64,000 bases of DNA from JANQTF01 sp041741415 (GTDB taxonomy: Bacteria; Bacteroidota; Bacteroidia; J057): positions 1 through 64,000 of the forward strand of contig JBGSKC010000079.1 in NCBI GenBank assembly GCA_041741415.1, in the 5' to 3' direction. Under the pieces are notes generated by a model. That model saw only the letters and a program-made list of their open reading frames with translations, was not told the origin of the DNA and did no database searches. The position numbers and the translations under genes were made by a program. Every line of letters starts with the position of its first letter. Position 1 is the first letter of the stretch. Below, one piece after another: positions 26,591 to 35,067 of the stretch.

Positions 26591-27283
26591 CTATTCGCAG
26601 CCCGGCTCCACTCCGGAGAGGTCGGGGCTGAGGTAAGGAATGCCGAGATTGAGGCCGCGGAGAATGAGGAGAAGGCCAAAAACGACGGTAAAGCCAGTCA
26701 GAATCGGCTGAAAGCCGCGCTTCAGCCTGCGGTGAAGCCAATGCCCGGCCATTGACATCACGAGCATGGCAGGAAAAGTGCCGAGACCAAACAGGGCCAT
26801 GTAGAGGCTGGCCTCCCACATTCCGCCCACACTGAGCGCACCGGCCAGTGCGAGATAGACAAATCCGCAGGGCAATAATCCATTCAGCAGGCCCACTTGA
26901 AAGAGGGAATGCGGCCGCCCGTCTTTCATCCATTTACCGAGTTGCTTACGCAGCCAAAACAGGGCTTTGTCCACAGAAGGAAGGCTCAGCACCCTCGATT
27001 CCAATTGAATTTGGGAAAGGGCCAGGAGCACCAGCAGGCTGCCCAGCACAACCGACAAGCCCTGCTGCCAGCCTGCAATGCTGAGCCCGCGGCCAAAAGC
27101 GCCCATCAGCAAGCCGAGAAAGCTGTAAGTCACGACCCTGCCGAGGTTGTAGAGCACCCTCCCGGGCAGAATGCGCTGCCAGCCCCGGCCCTGCCCCGGC
27201 AAAGCCAGGGCAATAGGTCCGCACATGCCCACGCAGTGCAGGCTGCCGATCAATCCGGCCAGCAATGCCGTCCATAATGCCAT
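26591..27283 (-). CDS. TauE/SafE-like (DsbD/CcdA-type) membrane protein of the cbb3 cluster
   Basis: A 230-residue protein with about six hydrophobic segments. The two half-repeats carry cysteines in SLHCVGMCGPIALALPG and LLPCGFVYLALAG, the pattern of the CcdA-like proteins annotated as sulphite exporter TauE/SafE. In Bacteroidota these commonly end cco operons. Related cysteine-bearing proteins carry reductant or copper for oxidase assembly, so a role in cytochrome or CuB maturation is more likely than sulphite export. It follows ccoH by only 3 bp. Confidence 0.8.
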   Translation of the reverse strand: MALWTALLAGLIGSLHCVGMCGPIALALPGQGRGWQRILPGRVLYNLGRVVTYSFLGLLMGAFGRGLSIAGWQQGLSVVLGSLLVLLALSQIQLESRVLSLPSVDKALFWLRKQLGKWMKDGRPHSLFQVGLLNGLLPCGFVYLALAGALSVGGMWEASLYMALFGLGTFPAMLVMSMAGHWLHRRLKRGFQPILTGFTVVFGLLLILRGLNLGIPYLSPDLSGVEPGCE

Positions 27284-27286
27284 GGC

Positions 27287-27721
27287 TCAGGGGATAAAAA
27301 GGGACTCTTCGTGGAAATACCGGACGCCATTCGCCTGCCAGTCCACCTTCACGCTCCAGCGACCGTGGCGAAAGCCTGCAAGAGAAATCTCCTGGCTGCC
27401 CCCAGCAGGGCTGGCTGCCACGAGTTGGTCTTCTTTGGCGTTGTCGGGTTTGTAAAAGGTGATGGTGCCCTCAATGGCGGCCTGATCGGAAGGCCATTGT
27501 ACATGCAGCAGCTTGTTGGTCCAGTCGGGTTCCACCTGCAGCGGATCGGCCAGGTTGTCTGCCATGCGGGCAGCCGTTACCTGCTCATCGAAGCTCAGCT
27601 CTTCGGCGTAGTAGTCTTCAGTCACAAGCTGAAAATCCTGGCGCGCCGCGGCAAACACCATAAAAAGCATGAAGGCAACGAAGCTGGTATAAAGAAGGGT
27701 AATGCGAAATCCCCAGTTCAT
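27287..27721 (-). CDS. ccoH: FixH/CcoH-family cbb3 oxidase assembly protein
   Basis: A 144-residue protein with one N-terminal membrane helix (ITLLYTSFVAFMLFMVFAA) and a periplasmic beta-domain. FixH/CcoH features are the TEDYYAEELSFDEQ segment, followed by LADPLQVEPDW, and a C-terminal RWSVKVDWQANGVRYF. CcoH associates with the cbb3 oxidase during assembly. It precedes the TauE/SafE-like gene and is separated from ccoG by a 364-bp repeat-rich gap. Confidence 0.85.
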   Translation of the reverse strand: MNWGFRITLLYTSFVAFMLFMVFAAARQDFQLVTEDYYAEELSFDEQVTAARMADNLADPLQVEPDWTNKLLHVQWPSDQAAIEGTITFYKPDNAKEDQLVAASPAGGSQEISLAGFRHGRWSVKVDWQANGVRYFHEESLFIP

Positions 27722-28085
27722 AGTGTATAGGTTGAGAGGCGAGAGGTCGGAGGTCAGAAGTGAGAGGTCAGAGGCGGGATCTCTGGGAAGTTGGAGCAGG
27801 CCCCGATGCCCGGGACAGGCACCAGGCGAAGCCTTTTCTTAGCTCCAGCGGAGCGGCATGTTACTAGCCGCAGGCTGTCGCGTTTTTTGTTTCATCCGGC
27901 GACCTTCTAAGGTCGCCGGTCTGGGAAAGAACAATAATCATGGCGTGCTATTGACATGGCGCCCCGCTGGGGTTGTGCGGCATCGCCGCTCTTTTCTGTC
28001 TCCCTCCCCCTGGAAGGAGGAGATGCTGAAAACCCGAAGCAAGTACCTGAACCAGAAGTCCCCGGCATCTGACTTCTGACCTCTC
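27722..28085. other. Repeat-rich gap between ccoG and ccoH
   Basis: No gene. It holds copies of the dispersed AGAAGTC/AGAGGTC repeat at both ends (27736-27780 and 28064-28085). A perfect 11-bp inverted repeat CCGGCGACCTT/AAGGTCGCCGG with a 2-nt loop lies at 27896-27919, with smaller GC palindromes (GCTCC-AGC-GGAGC near 27843, CCCCGCTGGGG near 27962). The insertion splits an otherwise tight cco operon. Confidence 0.7.
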
Positions 28086-29579
28086 TTACAGTCCCGGCCC
28101 CAGAAAACTTGCCTTGGTTTTGTCCAGGAGCTGATCTCCCGACCAAACTTCGATTTCGAGGTCTGTTTTGCGGCCTGTGACCTGATCAGGAGGGATTGCC
28201 ACGATTACAACAGCCTTGGCCAGGTCGCGGGGCCTCACCGTCATGCTGTTGCCAGCGATGGAGATGGTACCCGGCTGGTCCACCAGGCGGAAGGAAAGCG
28301 GATATTCCACGGCTGTTTTGTTGATCACCTCCACCTGATAGATGTTGGTGATTTCACCTTGCTCATTTTTCTGGAAGAGGGTGCCAGGCGTTCTCAGCAT
28401 CAGGAATTCCACATCGCTGCGGGTAATGAGCAGAAAGGTGAGGATACCAAGGAGGGCAGCCAGCACCACAGAGTAGGCGATGATGCGGGGGGTAACCCGG
28501 AAGGGAGTTCCATTGGCCACGCCATTGTAGGACTCGTGGCGGATGAGGCCACGGGGTTTGTCAACCTTGTCCATGATTTCATTGCAGGCATCAATGCAGG
28601 CCGTGCAGCTCACGCATTCCATCTGGGTGCCGTGGCGAATGTCGATGCCGGTGGGGCAAACAGCCACACAGGCGTTACAGTCGATGCAATCGCCCTGTTT
28701 GTCGGCAGTAGAGGCAATTGCCTGTTCGGCAAATTCAACCGATTCAGCTGCGGGCACTTTTTTCCCTTTTTTCAATTTGCCTCTCGGCTCCCCGCGCAGC
28801 CAGTCGTAGGTAACAACCAGCGAATCTTTGCCAAGCAATACGCCCTGCAAGCGGCCATAAGGGCAAACTACCAGGCAGGCCTGCTCGCGGAACCAGGCAA
28901 AAACGAAGTAGAAAATACCGGAAAAGGCGAGGGTAAAGGTAAATTTCCCCCAATGCTCGGCAGGGCCTTCGGTTACCATTTTCGACAGCTCCTCCACCCC
29001 GACAATGTAGGACATCACGATGTTGGCGATCAGCAGGGAGATGGCGTAGAAGATGAGGAGTTTACCTCCTTTTTTCAGGATTTTCTCCGTATTCCAGTGA
29101 GCTTTTGCCAGGCGGCGCTGGGCAGGGGCATCGCCTTCAATCCAGTATTCTATTCGTCGGAACACCATTTCCATGAACACCGTCTGGGGGCAGGTCCACC
29201 CGCACCAGATGCGGCCAAAGATCACCGTGAACAACACAATGAAGATGAAGAAGGTGATCATCGCCAGCACAAACAGGTGGAAATCCTGCGGCCAGAAGGT
29301 GACCCCGAAGAGGATGAATTTCCGTTCGAGGATGTTGAAGAGGAACATCGGCTGGCCGTTCCAGCGAAGGAACGGGCCGACAAACAGCACAGCAATCACC
29401 ACATAGGCCACCACCGCTCGCCAGAAGGTATAACTGCCTTTGGGCTTTTTGGCAAAAATCCAGTTGCGTTTTCCCTCCTTATCCACAGTCGCAAAGGAAT
29501 CGCGGAAGGAATCATCGGCGTAGATCTCTTCGATCAATGCGTCGCGGAGGGGTTGTTTGGGATCGGAGACGGTGGCCAT
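28086..29579 (-). CDS. ccoG: Cytochrome c oxidase accessory protein CcoG (FixG/RdxA)
   Basis: A 497-residue inner-membrane polyferredoxin. Several membrane segments in the N-terminal half (VVAYVVIAVLFVGPFL and on) include WCGWTCPQTVFMEMVFR; two 4Fe-4S motifs follow, CIDCNACVAVCPTGID and CVSCTACIDACN. The C-terminal part is an Ig-like IgFixG domain (about 380-497). CcoG reduces copper for insertion into cbb3 oxidase. It lies 8 bp after ccoP. Confidence 0.93.
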   Translation of the reverse strand: MATVSDPKQPLRDALIEEIYADDSFRDSFATVDKEGKRNWIFAKKPKGSYTFWRAVVAYVVIAVLFVGPFLRWNGQPMFLFNILERKFILFGVTFWPQDFHLFVLAMITFFIFIVLFTVIFGRIWCGWTCPQTVFMEMVFRRIEYWIEGDAPAQRRLAKAHWNTEKILKKGGKLLIFYAISLLIANIVMSYIVGVEELSKMVTEGPAEHWGKFTFTLAFSGIFYFVFAWFREQACLVVCPYGRLQGVLLGKDSLVVTYDWLRGEPRGKLKKGKKVPAAESVEFAEQAIASTADKQGDCIDCNACVAVCPTGIDIRHGTQMECVSCTACIDACNEIMDKVDKPRGLIRHESYNGVANGTPFRVTPRIIAYSVVLAALLGILTFLLITRSDVEFLMLRTPGTLFQKNEQGEITNIYQVEVINKTAVEYPLSFRLVDQPGTISIAGNSMTVRPRDLAKAVVIVAIPPDQVTGRKTDLEIEVWSGDQLLDKTKASFLGPGL

Positions 29580-29587
29580 GGGTAGAA

Positions 29588-30526
29588 TCAGTTGTTCAGG
29601 GCAATGGAAGCAGTGTCAGTCGCCAGGGTATCCGCGGGAGCAGCATTGGGCGTCCACAGTACTCCTTGAGGCTCTTTTCCACCTTCTGGAGAGGTTCCCT
29701 GGAGTTCGCTCAGGATGTAACTGGCCACTTGTTGCATTTCTTTTGGCTTGAGCAAGTCCTGCCAGGGAGTCATTCCTTTTTCAATGACTCCGTATTTGAT
29801 GGTTTTGAACAAGTCCTTGACGTCACCGCCGTGGATCCAGTACGCATCGGTGAGGTTGGGACCAATGCCGCCGCCGCCGTTGGCAAGGTGGCAGGCCACG
29901 CAGTTGGTGGTGTAAATGGCCTTTCCAGCCTGGATGTCGGAAGCGTCGGTGAGCAGGGTAGCAGAGCTTTCATCAACGAGGCTTCCCACCCTTTCCAGGT
30001 ATTTGGCTTTCAGCACTTCAGCTTCAGCCAGTTCGTTTTCATATTCGCCTTTAGATGACCACTCGCCAAACACATGGAACACGAGCAGATAAACCACCGA
30101 CCAGGCAATGGTAAAATAGAAGCCATATTTCCACCAGGGCGGCAGGTTGTTGTCCAGCTCCCGGATGCCGTCGTATTCGTGGCCCAGGTCGATGGAGCCC
30201 TCTTCTGCGATGGGCACAGCGTTGGTGAGTTTTTTGTTCCACCAATTCCAGCTTAAAGCAGGAGCTGCTTCAGCAGCGGGAGCCGCCAGGCCTTCAGCAG
30301 CAGTGTTGGTAGAAGCCTTGAGAGCAGCTTTCTTTTGCCGAACGAGGCTCAGGATGGTAATGACCAGCAGAAGCGACACCAGCGAGATCACAATCATCGT
30401 GGCAATCAGCGCCAGGAGCAGGTCTTGCTCGGTTACGCCGCCTTGGGGAGACTGGGCACTGGCCCCTGTGAGGCTGGATACCAGCGCAAACAGCGCCAGG
30501 GCTAAGGGATAGCGAAAGAGTTTCAT
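29588..30526 (-). CDS. ccoP: cbb3 oxidase diheme-subunit homologue CcoP (single heme c)
   Basis: A 312-residue membrane-anchored cytochrome c. There is a predicted cleavable or anchoring N-terminal hydrophobic stretch, a second TM (about 30-55), a FixP/CcoP N-terminal domain (IRELDNNLPPWWKYGFYFTI), and one cytochrome c domain with CVACH near residues 208-212 and an axial Met in KGMTPWQDLL. Proteobacterial CcoP has two hemes; here only one CxxCH is seen, as is usual in Bacteroidota. It delivers electrons to CcoNO. It overlaps the ccoQ-like gene by 4 bp. Confidence 0.9.
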   Translation of the reverse strand: MKLFRYPLALALFALVSSLTGASAQSPQGGVTEQDLLLALIATMIVISLVSLLLVITILSLVRQKKAALKASTNTAAEGLAAPAAEAAPALSWNWWNKKLTNAVPIAEEGSIDLGHEYDGIRELDNNLPPWWKYGFYFTIAWSVVYLLVFHVFGEWSSKGEYENELAEAEVLKAKYLERVGSLVDESSATLLTDASDIQAGKAIYTTNCVACHLANGGGGIGPNLTDAYWIHGGDVKDLFKTIKYGVIEKGMTPWQDLLKPKEMQQVASYILSELQGTSPEGGKEPQGVLWTPNAAPADTLATDTASIALNN

Positions 30527-30738
30527 GAGTTCTTGACTTGTCCGTTAAAGGAGAATGGGACGATGGGTTCGGCCGGGACCTGGTCTTCCAGGGGCATGGC
30601 AGCCATTCGGCTCACATCCTTTTTGTCGAGGCGAAATACATACACCAGCAGTCCGACAAAAAAGGTGATGAAGATCACGAAGGCGAACACAGGGAAGAGG
30701 TCGATATCGGCGATGGAACGAAGAACATCCTTGTACAT
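30523..30738 (-). CDS. ccoQ: CcoQ-like small cbb3 oxidase subunit
   Basis: A 71-residue single-span protein: DLFPVFAFVIFITFFVGLLV is followed by a charged cytoplasmic tail with DKKDV. Size, topology and place between ccoNO and ccoP identify it as the CcoQ/FixQ-type subunit that stabilises the complex. A 4-bp ATGA overlap couples it to ccoP. Confidence 0.82.
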   Translation of the reverse strand: MYKDVLRSIADIDLFPVFAFVIFITFFVGLLVYVFRLDKKDVSRMAAMPLEDQVPAEPIVPFSFNGQVKNS

Positions 30739-30808
30739 AGGGCGAAAGGAAAGGGCCCCGGCCGCATTCGGCTAACAGCAGCTTGCTACCGGGGCAGGTT
30801 GTGGAGGG

Positions 30809-32998
30809 TTATTTGGCTTCTTTGAAGACGTCGGTGCCGAGGCGCTGGAGGTAGGCGATCATGGCCACGATCTCACGGTCCTCGAGTTGCTGGAGGCTGG
30901 GCTCGCCCAGTTCGGTGGCAATCGAGGCAGCAATTTCCTTGGCCTGGGCCTGCAAATCGGCTACTGCCTGTGCAGAATAGCCTTCTGCATAGGGAACCCC
31001 GAGGGTCTGCATCACGCTGATTTTATCCGCAGTAGAACTGGTATTCAATAGGTCGTCTGCCAGCCATGGATAACCAGGCATGATGGAGCCGCTGGAGGTG
31101 GAGCGCGGGTCGATCATGTGATTGTAGTGCCAGGAGTTGGATTTTCTCAGTTTGCCATAGCCTTCGCGGGCCAGGTCGGGACCAGTCCGCTTGGATCCCC
31201 ACTGGAAGGGGTGGTCATAGACAAACTCACCGGCTTTGGAGTATTCGCCATAGCGTTCCGTTTCGGAACGGAAGGGCCTGATCATTTGTGAGTGGCAGGT
31301 GTAGCATCCTTCCCGCACATAAATGTCGCGGCCTTCGAGTTCCAGCGGCGTGTATGGCTGCACCGAGGCAATGGTCGGGATATTTTCCTTCACCATGAAG
31401 GTGGGAACCATTTCTACCAGCCCTCCGATGAGCACCAGCACGGTGGCCCAGAAAAGCATCTGCAGCGGGCGGCGCTCAATTTTGCGGTGCCAGTGTTCAT
31501 TGTGTTCGGGCTGGTATGCACGCTGCAGGGCTGGTGCCTCTGCGCTTTCTTCGCGCTGGAAAATTCCGCTTTGCGCGGTTTTGATCAGGTTCCAGATCAT
31601 CATGATCACCCCAACCAGATAAATGGCACCACCCAGGGCACGAATGCCATACATCGGGATGAGCTGGGTTACGGTGTCGAGGAAGTTGCGATAAACCAAC
31701 ATGCCGTCGGCATCGAATTCTTTCCACATCAGGCTTTGGGTCAGGCCAGCCCAGTACATCGGAATGGTGTACATGATGATGCCCAGGGTGCCGAGCCAGA
31801 AGTGCGTGTTGGCCGACTTCATTGAGTAGAGCTTGGTTTTCCACATGCGGGGGAAGAGCCAGTAGAAAATCCCGAAGGTGAGGAAACCGTTCCAGCCGAG
31901 GGTGCCTACGTGCACGTGGGCGATGGTCCAGTCGGTGTAGTGGGAAATGGCGTTCACACTCTTGATCGAGAGCATGGGGCCTTCAAAGGTGGACATCCCG
32001 TAGGCGGTTACGGCCACAACGAGGAACTTCAGGGCAGGCTCGTTTCGCACGCGGTCCCAGGCACCACGCAGGGTGAGCAGGCCGTTGAGCATCCCCCCCC
32101 ATGAGGGGGCGATCAGCATGATGGAGAAAACGGTGCCGAGAGACTGGGCCCAGTCAGGCAGTGCTGTGTAGAGCAAGTGGTGAGGACCAGCCCAGATGTA
32201 GATAAAAATGAGGGCCCAGAAGTGGATGATCGACAGGCGATAAGAATACACCGGGCGGTTAACGGCCTTGGGGATGAAGTAATACATCAGGCCGAGGTAG
32301 GGCGTGGTGAGGAAGAAAGCCACAGCATTGTGGCCATACCACCACTGAACGAGCGCATCCTGAACCCCTGCGAAGACGGTGTAGCTTTTAAGGAAGTTGA
32401 CCGGGATTTCGAGGTTGTTGACGATGTGCAGCACGGCAACAGTTACCCATGTGGCGATGTAGAACCAGATGGCCACGTAGATATGGCGCTCGCGCCGTTT
32501 GACGATGGTCATGATCATGTTCAGGCCAAACACCACCCAAATGAGGGTAATGGCGATGTCAATGGGCCATTCGAGCTCGGCATACTCCTTGCCGGAACTG
32601 ATGCCAAGCGGAAGCGACACCAGGGCCGCCACAATGATGGTTTGCCAGCCCCAGAAGTGAATCTGGCCAAGCAGGTCGCTGTACATGCGCGTCTTGAGAA
32701 GGCGCTGGAGTGAATAGTAAACGCCCATGAAAATGCCGTTTCCGACGAAGGCGAAAATCACAGCATTGGTGTGTAGGGGGCGCAAACGGCCGAAAGACAG
32801 CCACGAAATGCCGTCCCACAGGAAAAAGCTGGGATAAACCATCTGCAGGGCCACAATGAGGCCCACGAGCATGCCGGCAAATCCCCAGACAATGGAGGCG
32901 ATGGCGAAATTCCTGACAAGTACATTGTCGTAGGCGAAACGCTCTAGCGTTTGCACCGGATTTCCCACGCCTTTGGTGATTGTTGGATTGTTGGTCAT
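30809..32998 (-). CDS. ccoNO: Fused cbb3 cytochrome oxidase subunits CcoN-CcoO
   Basis: A 729-residue fusion. Residues about 1-480 are the CcoN catalytic subunit with 12 membrane spans and metal ligands in RPLHTNAVIFAFVGN, WWYGHNAVAFFL, AGPHHLLYTALPDW and HYTDWTIAHVHVGTLGWNG. After a linker, residues about 530-729 are CcoO with a membrane anchor (LFWATVLVLIGGLVEMVP) and a heme c site CYTCH near 564-568. The enzyme reduces oxygen to water with high affinity. The N-O fusion is typical of Bacteroidota. The start overlaps the end of ccoS by 4 bp. Confidence 0.95.
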   Translation of the reverse strand: MTNNPTITKGVGNPVQTLERFAYDNVLVRNFAIASIVWGFAGMLVGLIVALQMVYPSFFLWDGISWLSFGRLRPLHTNAVIFAFVGNGIFMGVYYSLQRLLKTRMYSDLLGQIHFWGWQTIIVAALVSLPLGISSGKEYAELEWPIDIAITLIWVVFGLNMIMTIVKRRERHIYVAIWFYIATWVTVAVLHIVNNLEIPVNFLKSYTVFAGVQDALVQWWYGHNAVAFFLTTPYLGLMYYFIPKAVNRPVYSYRLSIIHFWALIFIYIWAGPHHLLYTALPDWAQSLGTVFSIMLIAPSWGGMLNGLLTLRGAWDRVRNEPALKFLVVAVTAYGMSTFEGPMLSIKSVNAISHYTDWTIAHVHVGTLGWNGFLTFGIFYWLFPRMWKTKLYSMKSANTHFWLGTLGIIMYTIPMYWAGLTQSLMWKEFDADGMLVYRNFLDTVTQLIPMYGIRALGGAIYLVGVIMMIWNLIKTAQSGIFQREESAEAPALQRAYQPEHNEHWHRKIERRPLQMLFWATVLVLIGGLVEMVPTFMVKENIPTIASVQPYTPLELEGRDIYVREGCYTCHSQMIRPFRSETERYGEYSKAGEFVYDHPFQWGSKRTGPDLAREGYGKLRKSNSWHYNHMIDPRSTSSGSIMPGYPWLADDLLNTSSTADKISVMQTLGVPYAEGYSAQAVADLQAQAKEIAASIATELGEPSLQQLEDREIVAMIAYLQRLGTDVFKEAK

Positions 32999-33186
32999 CG
33001 CTTGTCGAGTTCTGAAGGATCGATGTTAGAGGAATCTGGTGAAATGGTGCCGTCGTCGAAGAGCATCCGCACCGACGGGGTATAGGAATCCTCATATTGG
33101 CCACTTCGGACCGCCCACAGAAATATTCCGAGGAAGACCAGGGCAACAATGAGGCTGAAGCCAATCAAAAGATAAATCGCGCTCAT
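32995..33186 (-). CDS. ccoS: CcoS cbb3 oxidase assembly protein
   Basis: A 63-residue protein; ATG 33186 starts MSAIYLLIGFSLIVALVFLG, the conserved CcoS membrane helix, followed by FLWAVRSGQYED. Family knowledge: CcoS is required for cofactor (heme b/CuB) insertion. It is the first gene of the cco operon, overlaps ccoNO by 4 bp, and a -7 element lies 22 bp upstream. Confidence 0.88.
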   Translation of the reverse strand: MSAIYLLIGFSLIVALVFLGIFLWAVRSGQYEDSYTPSVRMLFDDGTISPDSSNIDPSELDKR

Positions 33187-33207
33187 GGGTAGGGTGATCA
33201 GGTGCCT

Positions 33208-33215
33208 CAAAACTA
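33208..33215 (-). promoter_or_regulatory. -7 element of the cco operon promoter
   Basis: Minus-strand TAGTTTTG is an exact TAnnTTTG match, 21 bp upstream of the ccoS ATG. No TTG lies at the expected -33 distance, which suggests dependence on an activator. Confidence 0.55.
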
Positions 33216-33260
33216 GAGGATATGAGCAGCCAGCTATATGACCGGTCTCAAAGGGGAGAA

Positions 33261-33272
33261 TGACTTTTGTCA
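33261..33272. promoter_or_regulatory. Candidate CRP/FNR-type operator upstream of cco
   Basis: TGAC-TTTT-GTCA is a perfect palindrome with the half-site spacing of CRP/FNR-family operators. It is centred about 65 bp upstream of the predicted cco transcription start. Confidence 0.35.
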
Positions 33273-33307
33273 CAGCTTCTGTATGCCGAGGGGTGTATAA
33301 AACGAAG

Positions 33308-33334
33308 CCCCCCGCCAGCGAGGCTAGCGGGGGG
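33308..33334 (-). terminator. GC-rich hairpin, probable terminator facing the cco promoter
   Basis: A stem CCCCCCGC/GCGGGGGG with an inner AGC/GCT pairing; on the minus strand it is followed by CTTCGTTTT. It would stop transcription from the Rpn gene (33647-34723) before the cco promoter. The rest of 33335-33646 has no gene; a TTACCA-AATA-TGGTAA palindrome (33616-33631) lies just past the Rpn stop. Confidence 0.5.
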
Positions 33335-33646
33335 CGTTGGGAGGAAAAGGCAGGCCTGGTTTCCTGAATTGGCGATGAGGACAAAGATGAGCCATGCCCC
33401 CCAGCCAAGCACGGTATTTCCTACATTTTGGCCCTTGGCCCGATTTGCATAGCATTTTAGGTACACAGGACCGTCAAACAGGTCTTTGTTCTCAGATAAA
33501 CCAACTGTGCCTTTTCCGTTGATCGGCCTTGGCGTGGAAATAGCTGCCTAGACGACAACAAAAGGACCAAACAGCATCCCCGGCAATACGCGCAGGTTTT
33601 ATTTTTGTCAGATACTTACCAAATATGGTAACATAATTAACTTTGT

Positions 33647-34723
33647 CTAGTGCCCGTTTCCACTCTGGTCGGCCAGAAATTTCTCTACTTCTTCCCTGCC
33701 AGGTATATCTCCCTTTCGGATCCGCTCCACCCAGGCCAATGGGACCTGGAAGGTGGTGGCGAGGTCTTGGTTGGTCGACAAGGAAAAGTAAATGGTACTT
33801 CGAAGTGCTGACAGATTCTGGATACTGGCTAAGAGCTTACCCTCCAGCTTGCCTTCCTGCTTACCTTCCTGTTTCCCTTCCTGCTTGCCCTTGGCAACGC
33901 CTTCTCCGAAGCCCTCCTCGAAGGCCATCCTTTTCAACTCAGTTTCAACGCGCTCGATGATGCCCATACCTGTTTGCTTTTGTGTCAGGTCAGTGATGTG
34001 TTGTTCAAATGTAACAATCATTTTTGATTCGGAAAACGGGAGGTAATGTTTGATAAAGGTGGTCAGCTTCTCAATCGCCTCCCGGTCAAAGCCCTTCTCC
34101 AGCAACAACCTGAACCAGGCTGTTTTTAGTTCAAACTGCTCACTGTCAGGTACTTTTCCCGACCTCCTCTGCTTCTTTTTTTGAATCGAATCATACGCCA
34201 CCAGCAAGGCCAGCGCAATGGGATTGTCGCTTGCCGCCAGCTCCTCCCGCGACTGGTCCAGCAGCTTGTAGGTGCGAAAATCATACCGAATCCCATACTG
34301 CCCGCTTTTCCCTTTTTTTCCTTTTTCCCCGTTTTCTCTGCTTTTCAGGGTGAAGGCCTTCGGGTGGTAGGTTTTGTAGGGGTCTGTCAAAATCGCGAGA
34401 GCCTCCACGAGCCTGCCGTACCGGTCAAAGATCCGGTAGGCGTAGGAAAACATCCTCAGTTCGAATTCTTTGTCGCGGTAGCTTTGCACCTCCAGATGAA
34501 TGAGCAGCCACTTTTCCTCGCCATTGAGCAGCCATACTTTCACGAGCTTGTCCACACGCCGCACTTTCCCTTCTCTTTCAGGAAAGAGCTGGTTGAGCTC
34601 CTGCTCGAGAAACTCAACGCGCTCATAGTCGATCTCGCCAGCGAGGTCGGGGAAAAAGAAAGCAACAAGTTGCGGAAAGAAATCTTCGATGATGCCTTTC
34701 CAGAGAATGTCGGGTGTCAGCAT
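33647..34723 (-). CDS. Rpn-family PD-(D/E)XK nuclease (putative transposase)
   Basis: A 358-residue protein; ATG 34723 is preferred to a GTG 15 bp upstream. The PD-(D/E)XK core is visible: Asp58 in RVDKLVKVWL and Glu78-x-Gln80 in IHLEVQS, followed by FELRMFSYAYRIFDRYG. A helical region follows, then a short GKQEGKQEGKLEGK tract and the tail AWVERIRKGDIPG shared with the truncated protein at 1-585. Family knowledge: Rpn proteins are sequence-nonspecific DNases that promote recombination; many copies occur per genome. It stands alone on its strand. Confidence 0.82.
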   Translation of the reverse strand: MLTPDILWKGIIEDFFPQLVAFFFPDLAGEIDYERVEFLEQELNQLFPEREGKVRRVDKLVKVWLLNGEEKWLLIHLEVQSYRDKEFELRMFSYAYRIFDRYGRLVEALAILTDPYKTYHPKAFTLKSRENGEKGKKGKSGQYGIRYDFRTYKLLDQSREELAASDNPIALALLVAYDSIQKKKQRRSGKVPDSEQFELKTAWFRLLLEKGFDREAIEKLTTFIKHYLPFSESKMIVTFEQHITDLTQKQTGMGIIERVETELKRMAFEEGFGEGVAKGKQEGKQEGKQEGKLEGKLLASIQNLSALRSTIYFSLSTNQDLATTFQVPLAWVERIRKGDIPGREEVEKFLADQSGNGH

Positions 34724-34738
34724 GCCCAAACCTCGCAC

Positions 34739-35067
34739 CGGAGCGGTGCGCAGAAAAACGTAAATTTTGGGGTTTGCTCAGGAATGTAGCTTTGGATCAT
34801 CGTGCCGGAGAGGCCTCCGCATGCAACGGGCTGGTTCTGCCCTTCAATCCGGAGATTTTTGCTCAAACTCTCCTGGTTGATTTTCCGGAATTTTTCGACT
34901 TTCTCTTTCTGGTCTTTCCCCGGTGTTTCCTGGCCCATCTGTTGTTCCCGGTTAACCACACCCATCTCTCCCGCCAGCATCAGCCAGATTTGCCACAGAG
35001 GGCTTGCATCATGGGCCCTGCCCTGCGTAAGTTCACCTGGTGCAGCAGAAATAATGAAGACAAGACG
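34739..35067. other. Gap carrying a relic of a DUF4386 gene 3' end
   Basis: No intact gene. Bases 34946-35004 resemble 36181-36241, the 3' end of the intact DUF4386 gene, with several mismatches and a 3-bp deletion. On the minus strand they read SPLWQIWLMLAGE beside SSLWLIWLMLLGG of the intact protein. The relic has the same orientation as the intact gene and lies to the left of the YhcG-like pseudogene, so that pseudogene is bracketed by two DUF4386 tails. Confidence 0.6.

Noticed and set aside
28359..29585. 408-codon open frame antisense to ccoG
   Set aside because: His/Gly/Ala-rich translation without any motif; shadow of the polyferredoxin gene.
33248..33466. 72-codon minus-strand frame upstream of ccoS
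   Set aside because: It runs through the GC hairpin, has no homology and a GTG start only.
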